A stretch of 64,000 nucleotides of DNA from contig CM066033.1 of assembly GCA_033557465.1 (NCBI GenBank), forward strand, positions 907,768,808-907,832,807. Direction: 5' to 3'. Below, one piece after another: positions 21,855 to 33,559 of this stretch. Under the pieces are notes generated by a model. It had not been told where the DNA came from, did no database searches, and saw only the letters and a program-made list of their open reading frames with translations. A program made the translations under genes and the position numbers. The DNA is from Ichthyophis bannanicus. Its lineage: Eukaryota; Chordata; Amphibia; Gymnophiona; Ichthyophiidae. Numbering within the stretch: the stretch's first letter is position 1; each line of letters opens with the position of its first letter.

Positions 21855-22486
21855 GGTAAGAAATTGTGGGTACAGCTGACCCAGAGCAGGGAAAGCAGCA
21901 GCTGTAATTTAATTAAATGGCAACCGTGTAAATGATCAGCAGGCTGTCTCCTCTTATTTTCCCTCTATTATCTCATTAGGCTCTTTGCCGCTAACCGGGA
22001 ATCATTGCTCCAAATACAGGGCAAGGAGAACAAGACTAAAGAGGCTGTTTTCTTGGTTCCCATTTGTTTAAGTAAAATTCTGCTTTTACCTTTTGTGAGA
22101 CTCCTTTTGAAAAAAGATCCCTGCACGGATTTAGTACTTTTTTTCTGCTTGCCAATTTTAGTTTTATATTGCAGGGAGGCACTATTGCTATATGGTGCCA
22201 GGCTATTTATTTATTTTTTGGTAGATATGCAATCCTGAAAAGAATGATATAAAAGGCATCAATGCCCATTTCTCTGTCTGTTCAGTAGCACAATCGTTTG
22301 CCAAACAAATTCACTAAACGTGTCATACAGCAATTAGATGTAGAAAAGTTCCAAAAACAGAAACAGAGAGCTGAACATCTCAAAATATCTCCATTGCTCT
22401 CTGTGGGAATGTTAACCACTAATCTATTCCTAATGCCCTCCACCACCCCAGCAGTTTAATACAAAATAATACAGGCAGACAGAGAC
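21855..22486. other. Unique DNA
   Basis: No gene. An AT-rich, even-looking block at about 21890-22010 (AATTTAATTAAATGGCAACC ... TCTCATTAGGCTCTTTGCCG) could be a conserved non-coding element. Confidence 0.3.
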
Positions 22487-22489
22487 ATG

Positions 22490-23144
22490 GGGCCTGATAT
22501 TCAAAGGCATTTACATGATTTACTGGCCTGTGAACCATGTAAATATTGCCTAGAGGAATATTCAGCATGCCATTGGTTCCACTGAATATCCCCAAGTATC
22601 GCTGATACACGCCCTGGGGTGGAGTGCACCACTACCCAGATAGCGACCCGTGGGTAAAGATAGACGCAGCAAAAGCCGGCCTATCTTTAACCATTGGAGC
22701 TAAAGTGGGCAACGACTAAACTCGCATGAGGGGCAACTCCCCCACAGCACCCCAGAAAACCTGTAATGTATAAATGTACATATGTAAATTATTATCCCCT
22801 TAGCTTAGAAGTAGATAATTATCTGCGTGACGTGCTAACCTTTTGAATCTTTTTGTACAAATCAAAATTATTCTGTCTTGATTCGACAGCTTTTTCCATG
22901 TAATCTTACCCGCTTCTGATCGCTGGAAGGAGCAGTATACAAATGCTTGCTAAATAAATAAATAAAAATAAATAAATATCACCACTGCCTGGTTAGCTTC
23001 TGCAGCATCTGTGACTGTGCGACAACCCTGGATATTCAATGTCGAAGCTACATATGACCCTGGCATTGAATATCCACATTTAATATTCAGCACCGGCGAA
23101 TAGCCACTGTAATCGTGTGGCCGCCGATGCTGAATAGTTGGCCC
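22490..23144. mobile_element. MITE family D with 3-bp flanks
   Basis: Left end GGGCCTGATATTCAAAGGC; right end GCTGAATAGTTGGCCC, its imperfect inverse. Both sides are flanked by ATG (22487-22489, 23145-23147). Internal repeats of GCATTGAATATCCA lie near the right end. It is related to 29418-29726. An L2-type tail (22745-22979) is nested inside. Confidence 0.65.
22745..22979 (+). mobile_element. L2-type retroposon tail nested in MITE D
   Basis: Ends in GCTTGCTAAATAAATAAATA repeats preceded by GGAAGGAGCAGTATACAAAT, equivalent to the GCGGTATACAAGAAC tail at 19595. The upstream boundary is approximate. Confidence 0.6.
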
Positions 23145-23639
23145 ATGGAAACTAAAGGACATGTTTAGTAAAGGTTTTAATGCACATTAATGAAATTCAT
23201 ACTCATTAAGTGCAAACATCCTTTTTGTTTCTGTGGGCGCAGTGGCACTTAATGCATGTTAACTTCATTAATGCGGATTAACCTTTAGTTAAGTTTGGTC
23301 TGGCTGAGGTACCAGACCAAGGCAAACCACTCATCTGGGCAGCAGAAGAATGGGATGGTATTGGTGGTGGAGGATCACATTTCTGTGACAATGGCAACAA
23401 CACTAGAATTACTGCGCAGAAGAAAGGCCTGGTGATCTACTTCCATATCTTGCCACAAAAATCCAATGGATAGTCACAACAAAACAAATTGCATTATATT
23501 GCTGGAAGACAGCACTCAACTGGCTACTGAAGAGGAGCTAAAGACTTTTCAGAGTAAAGCCAGTATTTATGAAGTAGTTGGCTCAAAGCCCTCGGGACGT
23601 CTCACTGCTGATGTAGCTGTATATGAAACGAGAGTCAGA

Positions 23640-26600
23640 AGCTGCAAAGATGTCATATATATAGGGGCATGGAACGTACGAAGCATGAACCAAGGGAATT
23701 TGGAGGTGGAAAAGAATGAAATGGAACATGTACAACTCGATCTGTTGGGTGTCAGTGAACTGAACTGCACTAGCTGCATCTGATGATCACATGGTCTACT
23801 ATGCTGGAAATGAAAGACAAAGAAGAAATGGTGTTTCATTTATAATTAAGAAGAAACTTGCAAGAGCTGTAATGAAATACAATGGAATCAGTGAACACTT
23901 AATTTCTATTTGTTTATGAGGAATGACCATCAACACAACTAAAATTCAAGTACTGTATATGTCTCAACAACAGCTGCGGAAGAGGATGAACAAGTACAAA
24001 CTGAAATTGACAGAACATGCAAACAGGATATCCTGATAGTCATGGGTGACTGGAATGCAAAGGTTGGGAACAAAGAAGAAGGCAAAGTGGTTGGAAAATA
24101 TGGACTTGGCAACAGAAATGAAGCTGGAGAAAAACTGATAGACTTCTGCAAGGCCAATGATCTATTTATCTCAAACATCTTCTTCCAGCAACCCAAGCGG
24201 CGACTGTACACATGGACTTCACCCAATGGATTGTACAAAAATCAAATTGACTACATCTGTGGAAATCAATGATGGAAAAGCTCTACATAATCAACAAAGA
24301 CAAAACCTGGCGCTAACTGTGGTACAGATCACCAACTACTAAAGCCATTCATATTGTTGTTAAGTGCCATTGAGTTGGTGTCGATTCCTGGCGACCCTCT
24401 GGAAGTTGACCTAAACTTTGTTCAATCTTCAGCCAAGCGACTCATTGTTGATAGAGTGGTATCCATAGCTGCTGTTATTGTATCAATCCATCTCAATGCT
24501 GGCCTTCCTCTTTTACGGTGACCTTCTACCTTGCCAAGCATTATGTCTTTCTCCAATGATCTCTCTCTTCGCATGATATGTCTAAAGTATGAAAGCCAAA
24601 GTCTTCTCATCTGAGCTTCTAAGGAAAGCTTAGGTTTGATCTCCTCTAGCACTGAGTTGTTTGTTCTTTGGGCAGTCCATGGTATACACAGTATTCGTCG
24701 CCAGCACCATAATTCAAAGGCATCATGGGAATATAACTCTGGAATTTAAAGACTGCCTACAAAATCAATTTGCTGCTTTAGATACAAATGACAGAGCTCC
24801 AGAAGAATTATGGGATGACATTATGAAAGTTGAGTTGGAAGAAAGTGAGAAGTCTTTAGAAAAGGTAAAAAAGCAAAAACAGCCAAAATGAATGACCAAA
24901 GAAACTCTGAAAATTGCCCAGAAACACAGAGAAGCTAACATCAGAGGAGAAAGAGAGGCAATCACAGAACTCAACAGAGATTTCCAACATGCAGCAAGAC
25001 AAGACACGGAGAAGTACTACAATGACGCATGCAAGGAAATAGAAGCAGAAACTATTAGAGGAAGAACACAATTGACTTTCCTACAGCTATGAGAGTTAAA
25101 GAAAAAATTCCAGCCTTGAATTGGAATGCTACAAGATGCTCAAGGATCCATGTTGAATGGCACTGAGAAGATCAAGAAAAGGTGGAAAGAATATACATTT
25201 CTCATTATACCATAAAGATCAACAGCCGTTTCAACCTGTACCTTATGATCAGAAACCATTGGTGATGAAAGAACAGCATTGAAAGCCTTATCAAAGAACA
25301 AAGCATCGGACGTTGATGGTATTCCCACTGAAGTATTACAGCAAACGGATGCAGCTGTTAACATACTTACAAGGCTCTGCCAGGAAAGTTGGAAGACAAC
25401 ATCATAGCCAACTGACTGGAAAAGATCTGTGTTTATACCAATACTGAAGAAAGCTGATCCGAATGACTGTGGAAATTATCACACAATCACTCTGATTCCA
25501 CATGCCAGCAAGATTCTACTCAAGATCATTCAGCAGAGACTACAACCATACCTGGAACAAGAACTGCCTGAAGTGAAAGCTGGGTTGAGGAAATGAGAGA
25601 CATCATTGTGGATGTGAGATGGATCTTTGAAAAGACAAAAGAATACTAAAAGGATATCTATACGTGTTTTGTCGACTACAGCAAGGCTTTTGACTGTGTA
25701 AAGCATAAGAATACTCTGCACCATATTAAAAAGTATGGGTATACAAGAATAGCTGATCATTCTCTTGCACAACCCTTACATTGATCAAGAAGCAACAGTT
25801 CGTATGGAACAAGGAGAAACAGAATGGTTTAAAATCAGCAAAGGTGTACGACAAGGCTGCATTCTTTCCTCCTATCTGTTTAATTTATATGCAGAACAAA
25901 TCATCAGATAGGCAGGACTGTATGAAGACAACTGAGGTGTGAAGATTGGTGGAAGACTCATCAACAACCTTCGCTATGCTGATGATACCACATTTCTGGC
26001 TGAAAGCGAAGACAATCTGAAACATTTGCTTCTCAAAATCAAGGAACATAGTCTTAAAATGGGTCTGCACCTTATTGTAAGGAAGATAAAGATCTGACAA
26101 CTGGCAAAATCAGTAAGTTTCTTGCTGATGGAGAGAAATTGAAATAGTTGACAACTTTAACCTACTTGGATCAACTATCAATAAAGAAACAACAAGCAGT
26201 CAAAAAACCAGACAACGCATTGCTCTTGGCAGAATGGCTATGACGGACTTAGACAACATTCTCAAGAGCAGAGATGTTTCTCTCCATACAAAGATTTGAC
26301 TTGTTCAAGTCATGGTATTTTCAATAACGTCATATGGATGCGAAAGTTGAACAGTGAAAAAGATAGAAAGGAAGAAAATTGATGCCTTTAAAATATGGTG
26401 CTGGCGATGAATACTGTGTATCCCATGGACTGCCTGAAGAATAAACCAGTCAGTTTTAGAGGAGGTCAAACCTAAGGTTTCCTTAGAAGCTCAGATGAGA
26501 AGACTTTGCTTTCATACTTTGGAGACATCATGCAAAAAGAGAGATCATTAGAGGAAGACATTATGCTTGGCAAGGAAGAAGGTCAATGCTAAAGAGGAAG

Positions 26601-26690
26601 GCCAGCAATGAGATGGATTGATGCAATAACAGCAGCTACGGGTGCCAGTCTGTCAACAATGAACCACCTGACTGAAGACTGAACACAGTA
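23640..26690 (+). pseudogene. RTE ORF: endonuclease and reverse transcriptase
   Basis: Endonuclease: IGAWNVRSMNQGNLEVEKNE (23660-23720), LLGVSEL, VMGDWNAKVGNKEEG (24042-24085) and YTWTSPNGLYKNQIDYI (24209-24262), the Mg-binding and catalytic motifs of APE-type LINE endonucleases. After the inverted fragment the frame resumes (24725-25090). RT motifs are WKRSVFIPILKKADPNDCGN, HASKILLKII (25420-25530), FVDYSKAFDCVKH (about 25668-25705), GVRQGCILS-like (25845-25868) and LRYADDTTFLAE (25969-26004). The C-terminal part has IDAFKIWCWR and IPWTA. Roughly a dozen stops and shifts make it inactive. Confidence 0.9.
24348..24724 (-). mobile_element. RTE 3' fragment inserted in inverse orientation
   Basis: The minus frame 24652-24422 (EEIKPKLSLEAQMRRLWLSY ... 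GRPALRWIDTI) is the RTE C-terminus, followed at lower coordinates by the 3' UTR (complement of GTTGGTGTCGATTCCTGGCG). The same C-terminus occurs in plus orientation at 26455-26700. Imperfect 12-bp flanks AAAGCCATTCAT and AAAGGCATCATG suggest a target duplication. It is a second, later insertion into the endonuclease-RT junction of the host LINE. Confidence 0.85.
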
Positions 26691-26829
26691 TAGGACAACT
26701 ATTCAGAGGGTCGCCATGAGTCGACACCAACTCAATGGCATTTAATGACAACAACCTTTAGTAAACATGCCCCTATTTGAAGCAACTGGTAGTGAGTGAT
26801 TCCAAAATACATGTTCAAACTAATCTTAC

Positions 26830-27270
26830 TCCATACTTCCTATGTTTCTCTTCCTCTCTCTCACACACACCCCACATTCTCTCCCTCACCCGCATGTCCA
26901 TACTTACATATATATGCACTACCCACATATATATGCATACTTACATATATATGCACTACCCACATATATATATGCACTACCCACATCTCCCACAACCCCA
27001 CATAGATACACACTCATTCCAACTCCCCATACACCTCTACTCAATTATGCATACATGTGCCTACATATCTCTACCTACTTGTCCCCCTCCTGCCAACATA
27101 TACTTTACACATTCGTACATACTGCCAGTCCACACATTTCTACAAGCATACCCACCACACACATACATCCCACATACCTCTGCTTTACCATACCCCCAAC
27201 ACAGATCCATAGTCCACACATTCTAGCATCCACCATACACAAAACCACTCCCCAACATAAAATTCCACTC
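26830..27270. repeat. AC-rich low-complexity block with TACATATATATGCA units
   Basis: Short tandem copies of CACATATATATGCACTACC (26915-26985) within a longer ACA/CCA-rich tract. The His/Thr/Tyr-rich frames over it are composition artefacts. Confidence 0.85.
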
Positions 27271-27290
27271 ACTTCCATACATATACTCTA

Positions 27291-28633
27291 TGGGGATTAT
27301 TTGTGTCCCCTCCCACAGGCGTCTAGTTTCCCTGCCAGTTGTACAGGGAAGCTAGACGGGGGTGGGAAAGAGGAGGATCGGGGGCGGCGTTAGGGCAGGC
27401 AGTGGGTGGTCGCCGGCCCTGGACATACAGGGCCGATTCTAATGTCAGCCCTGTATGTCCGGGGTCAGTGACTTTAACGGGGAAGTTATTCCACTTTCAA
27501 GGTGGAATAACTTCCCTGGACGGCAGGGATTGATGGGTCTGGAGCTGGGAAAGGGCGGCAGGGGGCAGAGAGCATTCCCCAAAGCCCAACCCTGGCCCTG
27601 GGAGGCCAAATCGGGGGTCAGGCTGTGGGGAATAAATAGTTTTTTCTGGCGGCTAGCATCGCAGCCTTTAAATGGAACTGCGGTGCCATGGGAACCAGAC
27701 GCCATTGTGCCACGGCTCCATTTAAAAGCCCTGACTGAGAGTCGGGCAGTGCCTGTACGTTCAGGCTGGGCTGAATCACAGTCCTGGCCTGCACGTACAG
27801 GCCTGATCACGATTCTGATCCTGTGGTGCTAGACATGCTCCGCGGGATCAGAATCTCGACCCCCTCTGTACGTCCAGTCAAACCGGACTTACTGAGGGGG
27901 TGTACATCCGGGATGGAATGAGTCTGTATGGGCCCCATTCTGATTGTGGTACATCCAGCCTGTCCGGACGTCCAAAATCTGTACAGGCCGGATTTGCACC
28001 CAATTCTGCCTGCAGGAGCTAAATGTTTCCATGGCAGCAGAATCTGGGCAAAGGGCCAGGACGGGTCAGATAGGCCCCGATTCTGCCCCACTGCATATAC
28101 GGCTCCCACCCTATACAGCCCTCCCAATGATCCTGTATGGAGCCTCAGTGCCATGGTGTCTCATCGTCATGGCACTGGTACGCCATGCAGGAGCCCCGAT
28201 TCCCTGCACAAGATTAAAGGTCCTGTTCCCCATTGCCTGACCCACGATATGGCCTGCAAAGGCCGTGGTCGGGCTACGGGGAACCTCCCACTGCTGCTCA
28301 CCTGGGTTGGAGGGTCTTCCACTGCCGATCTCTTCCCTTGGGATGATTTATTCTACCTTTGAGGTGGAGTAAGTTACCTGCCAATCCTTGCCGCCCCAGA
28401 CGTACATGGCCATGACTGGAATCAGCCCTGTACATCTGGGGTCATGGTCCAGCCTCTGCACTGCCCACGCTCCACCTCCGGCCCTCCCCTCTCACCCCTG
28501 TCCAGAGCTCCCTGCACATATCTTCTGTACATGCGGGAAGCTTTGGAAATGGAATCAGCCCCCAGCAAACAGCGGGGGATATACGTCCAAACCAGATGTA
28601 CATCCCTGCTATTCACACATCGGAATTATCCCC
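27291..28633. mobile_element. TIR element B1 in an end-to-end chain
   Basis: Starts GGGGATTATTTGTGTCCCC after TAT (27288-27290) and ends CGGAATTATCCCC before TAT (28634-28636). The interior is GC-rich, with repeated GTACGTCC/CTGTATGTCCGG motifs, direct and inverted, and a perfect hairpin at 27480-27516. Overlapping frames on both strands have no domain I recognise. The 3-bp TAT flanks fit a PIF/Harbinger-like mechanism. Confidence 0.65.
27480..27516. repeat. Perfect 15-bp stem hairpin
   Basis: GGGAAGTTATTCCAC, a 7-base loop, then GTGGAATAACTTCCC. Diverged versions lie at 28348-28375 and 40590-40620 (CTTATTCCACCTCCGAGG), so the hairpin is a conserved part of element family B. Confidence 0.9.
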
Positions 28634-28636
28634 TAT

Positions 28637-29414
28637 GGGGGACATTCTGAACTGTGAATAATGGGATTGGACGTCCAACCACACACAAAGCCTGGACCTG
28701 ATTCTGTGGCATTTGCTCCCCACACGTACACAGAGGATGTGCGGGGAGCAGTGGACTTTGGTGGGTGAGGGCTGGCCAGGGGCGGAGTGTAGGCTTGGGG
28801 TGTGCCAAGATGGCGGGATGTACAAAGGTAATTCGGGAACACAAGGAGAGCAAAGCCCTCGCAACAACAGCACCTGTGATCTTCACTGGCCTTCGCCCAT
28901 TGTGTTCTCCTACAAAGGTAATTTGGATCATGCATCTGTACGTCTACCACCAGCAGGTTAGATGCCTGGCCTATTTCAACCTGAAGGTGGAATGAGTGCC
29001 TGGCGATGTAGTGTGGGTGGCATCAAGCCCCCCCCCCCCTGCACCACTGAGACACCATGGGAATGCCCATTCCACTTAATCCCGGTCTTGTGGTCCCCCG
29101 CCGAGGGTCAGGCAGTGGGGTGATGGAGCCATGATGGTTTTGGGGACTCTGTTGCAATGGCTGGATGTGCCAGTGCCATGGCGACAGGACACTATTGCAC
29201 TGGCACACCAGTCAGAGCATTGAGCAGTGGGGATGGGCAACCTTCAGGATGTCTCTCCGCTCAGCATCATGTGCATGCCGGGCCTTCTAAGTGCCCTGAT
29301 TCCACAACCATGAGAACATATAGCTCCTGCAGTTGTGGAATCGGATATAAATTTGCCCTGTTCATTTTTTGGGCATCCGGATGTCCCAGTCATGCACATT
29401 GCAGAATCAGCCTC
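28637..29414. mobile_element. TIR element B2 in the chain
   Basis: Left end GGGGGACATTCTGAACTG; right end CATTGCAGAATCAGCCTC, whose complement GAGGCTGATTCTGCAATG aligns with it and with the B3 end GAGGCCAATTCTGAGATG. It shares the TAT at 28634-28636 with B1 and the TAT at 29415-29417 with the next element. No gene. Confidence 0.65.
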
Positions 29415-29417
29415 TAT

Positions 29418-29726
29418 GGGGGGATATTCAAAGGTATTTACATGGTTTATGGCAATGAACATCTCTGGTTTGGGCTGCTAAATGCCCCAACCCTAAGTGC
29501 TTACTATCAGGGAATTCTGGGGGTAGAGCAGGGCAGTGCTGTGGGTTATCTGGGGAGTGGCTATATCCAGCTGCTGCCCAGTTAACTCTAACCAACTAAA
29601 GTTGAATGGCTGTCCTAATTTTAGTTGTTTTTGCAATCTGTCCAGTGGCTGAATATCACCGCTGACTGGATTGCAAAATCACAATCTGGGTAACCCAGAT
29701 ATGGCCTCGGCATTGAATATCCAGGG
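29418..29726. mobile_element. MITE family D, third element in the chain
   Basis: Left end GGGGGGATATTCAAAGGTAT directly after TAT; likely right end GCATTGAATATCCAGGG. Resembles 22490-23144. The right boundary is tentative because the flank there is CAA. Confidence 0.5.
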
Positions 29727-30109
29727 CAAAGTTAAAGTGGTGATGGGCAGCTGCTTTAAGTGTGCTGGCTTCTGTTGCTGAAAATTCCTCCCCCCATACC
29801 TCCTTCCCGTCAACATGCATGTCCCCACTATACTGTCCTCAAAACATGTGCTGGCTGAGTTGCTAGACAGCAAGTTAAATGCTTCTAAATTTATAAAAGT
29901 TGTATTACAATTAAATACAATAAACATGGAACTTGCTGTAGTTAGTTGAATTTAAGAGTGTTACACTAATTTTAGCTTAATACAAGTATGATAACTCTTT
30001 CTATAGATATTTCTGTTAAATGTAGGGCAAAAAGTGAATGCTGCTAACAGGGGTACAGGGAGAGAAACTACATGAGCCAGCTTAAGATTTCTGGGCCTGG
30101 TATTTATTT
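29727..30109. other. Unique AT-rich interval
   Basis: No gene or recognised repeat. Confidence 0.3.
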
Positions 30110-30528
30110 TTTTATGTAGAGATTTTTATATACCGCTGTATCTACAAGTTACAGCCAGTGTACAGGTAACGAATAGATTACATAGATCGTAAGTAACAAC
30201 AGTCAATAACATAATTCGCAAAAGAGGAACATGCAACAACAGTGAACTTGAGCATCACTAGGGATAAGGCTGGGAGAAGGGTATGTTGGTGCAGCTGGGT
30301 TGTAGAGGGATTGGAAATGGGTAAATTGGTTTGAGAGAGGCTGGTGGGGCAATTGGAATGGGGAGGAACTGGGGGAGGGGGTCGAGATGAGATTAGTATT
30401 TGTTGTTTGGGGTTGATTGCTTGGAGTACAAGGGAGTAAGTGTCAATGATATCTGACTGTAACACGGTCAGCTCTTGTGGTTAGCTGTCAGAGCCATAGG
30501 GGGATGTTTACTAAAGTGCGGTAATCAT

Positions 30529-30650
30529 GATTAACGCGCGTAAAGTACGTTTAACAATCGTTCGCATGTCCGAACGTGCGTTCTGACGTGCGAACGATCG
30601 TTAAACGTACTTTACGCGCGTTAACCGCAGTTAACGATCGTAAACCTCCG
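30529..30650. repeat. CpG-rich palindromic terminus of copy 2
   Basis: GATTAACGCGCGTAAAGTAC then GTTTAACAATCGTTCGCA is mirrored by GCGAACGATCGTTAAACGTA and CTTTACGCGCGTTAACCG, with centre near 30578. Self-complementary 8-12-mers such as AACGATCGTT and TAACGCGCGTTA recur at 38055-38185 and 40860-40985. Confidence 0.9.
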
Positions 30651-30951
30651 CGGCGCGTTAAAACAGCGCAGAAGGTAGAGAGTGGGCGGAGAGAAGGGGT
30701 CAATGGGCGGAGAGTAGGCGGGGAGATGCTCCCCTCACACTAACGCACTGAATTCCTGAGCTCAATTCCAACGCGAATGAAAACCTGTCGTTAAAGGCAT
30801 ATTAAAGGGAAGAGAAACCATTTCCGTCAGCAATGTACAGCAAAACCGGGGAAACCCACAAAACGTGAGCAGTGTGATCCATGTGCACAGAACAAAATTT
30901 CACATAAAACGTTAAAAATGACCACAAGAAACATTGTAAAAAGCATAAGTC

Positions 30952-31133
30952 AGCTGGGCAACAGTGATAGCAATGGGCAACAAGGAACAACACTTGCTGG
31001 AAAGCACCAAAAAAAAGAAATGATGTTTGGAAGGGTCTACGCTCCGCAGACCTTTTCAAAGATCATTTCATTGTAATGGAGCTGTCCTGGGAGTGTTGTG
31101 TAATGTTGCCCAATGATATCATTGTTGCCCAGC
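30952..31133. repeat. Hairpin inside family G copy 2
   Basis: AGCTGGGCAACAGTGATAGC is mirrored by GATATCATTGTTGCCCAGCT, with a near-perfect core GGTCTACGCTCCGCAGACC at the centre (about 31034-31053). The counterpart in copy 5 is 58700-58874. Confidence 0.85.
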
Positions 31134-31294
31134 TTGGTTATGGGTGTGTGCCCCTTTTTTGAGGTCTTTTCTGAGGTGTATGTGCACCTTTGTCTCCATA
31201 CAAGGTAACTGAGCCCACAGTAAACTTGTGCAGAGCAGGGTTTGTGACTCATCAGGCCGGTTTAACTAACTCCAGGGACTGCATTGTCTCTGTG

Positions 31295-31362
31295 GCCACA
31301 GTATGGTGCAACAGACACAACCAGTGCCTGTAAGACCAGAGGGTCACAGGTTCAAATCCCAG
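31295..31362 (+). repeat. tRNA-like module in copy 2
   Basis: A perfect B box GGTTCAAATCC lies near 31350-31360, with A-box-like TATGGTGCAACAG about 45 bases upstream. Equivalent to 41940-42005 and the inverted modules at 58475-58545 and 36945-37010. Confidence 0.65.
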
Positions 31363-33339
31363 CTGGGGCTCCTGCCAACTCAGTCTCCATAGTTTTACCC
31401 ACCACTAAACAGTGATAGTAAAGACACCACTTTATTGCAGAGAACATACGTATGGTTCATACACCTATATTTTACCACAACAAACACAGACACCAGAGAC
31501 AGGCGCATTACCCAGAGCAGAGTCTCGCAAATGCAGTCCTGGAGGGCCCCACACCATTCAGGTCCCATGCTGCCTCTAATAAAGATGCCTGTGCTGCATA
31601 TCTATGCACCACCCCCATGGTATGCAGATGTAGCTCATGCATATTTATGAGGGACAGCATGAAAACCCGAACAGTGTTTGGAACACCAGGACCGGAGTTG
31701 GGGAACTCTGCCGTAAAGCAGCAGCCAACAGTGCCAGACACACCCACACACACACCCACAGGCCCCATTGGCCAATGCCTCCTGGAGAAGCAGGACATTG
31801 GACCCTGCCTGTATCTCCCAATACTAGCAGTTGCATATCTTAGCAATGCCACCCTACACCTGGGTATATGGTACAGAGCTATCAAACGTTTCCTGTGATA
31901 ACTGGCAGATATCAATTCCTACGTTAAGCACAGTTTGCTCAGTGAGCTCCACCGAAACAAGCATTCTGATGTCTGCGGTGTGTGCTGCAGGTCTGGTCTC
32001 TGACAATGCGTACCACCCTGGGGAGGGACCCCCAACAGTCTTGCGTACCATATCCATGCCTGAACTGTGCCCAGGACTGGTGTGGTGGGTATGGCTGCTG
32101 AACACCTCTATAGTTGCACAATGCTGGCATAGGTGTGGGGGTGGCTGTCTGTCAATCTAGTGTGTGGTGGCTGCAAACACCTTCCACAGCCCACACTGCC
32201 AGCAATGTTGCCAGTATTGAGCTGCCAATGTGCATAATGAGGAGCAAGGTACCATGGGTATAGGCCGGACAGGGTGGCCTGGCCAGGGTGCATCTGCACA
32301 GGGCATAGGGCAGTGACAGGCACATTTTAGTGCCCGGCCACCACCTACACAGACAGAGTGACCTCAGTATGTCCTTCTGAGTGGTCACTCTCACCCTGAC
32401 TGTTCAGTGACCACAGCATGGCTAGGCACCCCCATAGTGCTATATAGTGTTTCTCTCATGTGATAGATATGGGTTTCCTTTTGGGGCCCAGTCACTGATT
32501 TATCTGCTTGCTGTGTATGCTGACATCCCATTTCTGGGTGCATGCATCTCCACTGGGCACATGCATTATGGACTAACTAGCAGACTGTTTGCAGCTGGTA
32601 TGTGTCTTGATGGAGTGGCTTGCAGTGGCTGATGGCTTGCTGCAGGAGAATATCATATAGTGGTGGGGTGCAGCTTACCATATCCAGGAATAATGTCTGT
32701 CTGTGTACAGAGCTGCATTGCCTGCCCTGGGGTTGATGTTCCTCTCTACTGCCACCTTTGCAGGGAGGTAGAATGTGCATCTATTGTTAGGGGACCCTGT
32801 TTGCCACCCTTGGTGCTGGGGGGGGGGGGGAGAGCATGGGCCACCTAGGGGTTCATGGGGGCTACACCTGACTGCAAGGTGTTTGTGCAGAAACTACCTA
32901 GCTCACACATTAACACTGCTTTGGACCTGCGCCATGGCCTCTTTCAGCTATGGACGGTTCTGTGGACCTGGTGCTGGGCGCCTCACTGCACCCTCAGGGT
33001 GAGCACAGTACCCGCACAATGTGACGGTGTGTAGCTACTCTGTGCCAGTACAACACACGGTCAGTACCCCCTACCAGGCCGAGGTGCTGTGGGGGTGCAC
33101 ATGGTCACTTCCCCCTACCAGGCCGAGGTGCTGTGGGGGTGCATTCCCCATGGTGTGTATCTGTGGACAGCTGATTTGCATGTGCAGTGCATCATGGGTG
33201 TGACTGGCACGATCCAACCCTGGGAGGATCCTGCGCCTGCTCACAGGCTCTGATAAACCATAGGCCATCACACGTACATCTGTTAGCATAATGCATAGGT
33301 GCAAGACACCCTAAAGTGTCTGTACTATAAGATGCCCAC

Positions 33340-33470
33340 GCTGGTAAAAACACAATTACCCACGCACGATTGTACGCACGCAGCTATGCACGGTGCTACG
33401 CCCATAACAACGCACGCAGCCACGCACGCACCAACGTGCATGGCTACGTGCACTGCGAGAGTGTGTTTCA
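33340..33470. repeat. ACGCA-rich stretch in copy 2
   Basis: Irregular repetition of CACGCA/TACGCACGCAG/GCACGCACCAACGTGCATGG. It is CpG-rich and absent from the other copies at this position. Confidence 0.7.
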
Positions 33471-33559
33471 GTAACCACTACTGAACGTAAAGAAAAACAT
33501 GCCTCCTCATTCCCTATGTGATGTACAGGGTGATGCCTGGGACAGCCTTTTGCGTTAGG

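Larger units (their letters stand above)
23290..26752 (+). mobile_element. RTE (BovB-like) LINE inserted in a MITE
   Basis: Flanked by perfect 10-bp AACCTTTAGT duplications (23280-23289 and 26753-26762), which also fixes the length at 3463 bp, close to a full-length RTE. It carries endonuclease then RT and ends GGGTCGCCATGAGTCGACAC ... CAATGGCATTTAATGAC, the typical short RTE/BovB 3' end. An inverted RTE fragment occupies 24348-24724. Many stops. Confidence 0.9.
23156..26773. mobile_element. MITE family C interrupted by an RTE LINE
   Basis: Left end AGGACATGTTTAGTAAAGG after TAA (23153-23155); right end CCTTTAGTAAACATGCCCC followed by TAT. Only about 155 bp belong to the MITE (23156-23289 plus 26763-26773 and one copy of the duplicated site). 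The rest is the LINE at 23290-26752. Confidence 0.75.

Noticed and set aside
26777..27393. His/Tyr/Thr-rich ORFs
   Set aside because: They overlie AC/TACATATA low-complexity DNA.
27339..28961. Many overlapping frames of 60-145 codons read as host exons
   Set aside because: Open on several strands at once, GC-rich repeat composition, no splice logic and no domain; they lie within TIR elements B1 and B2.
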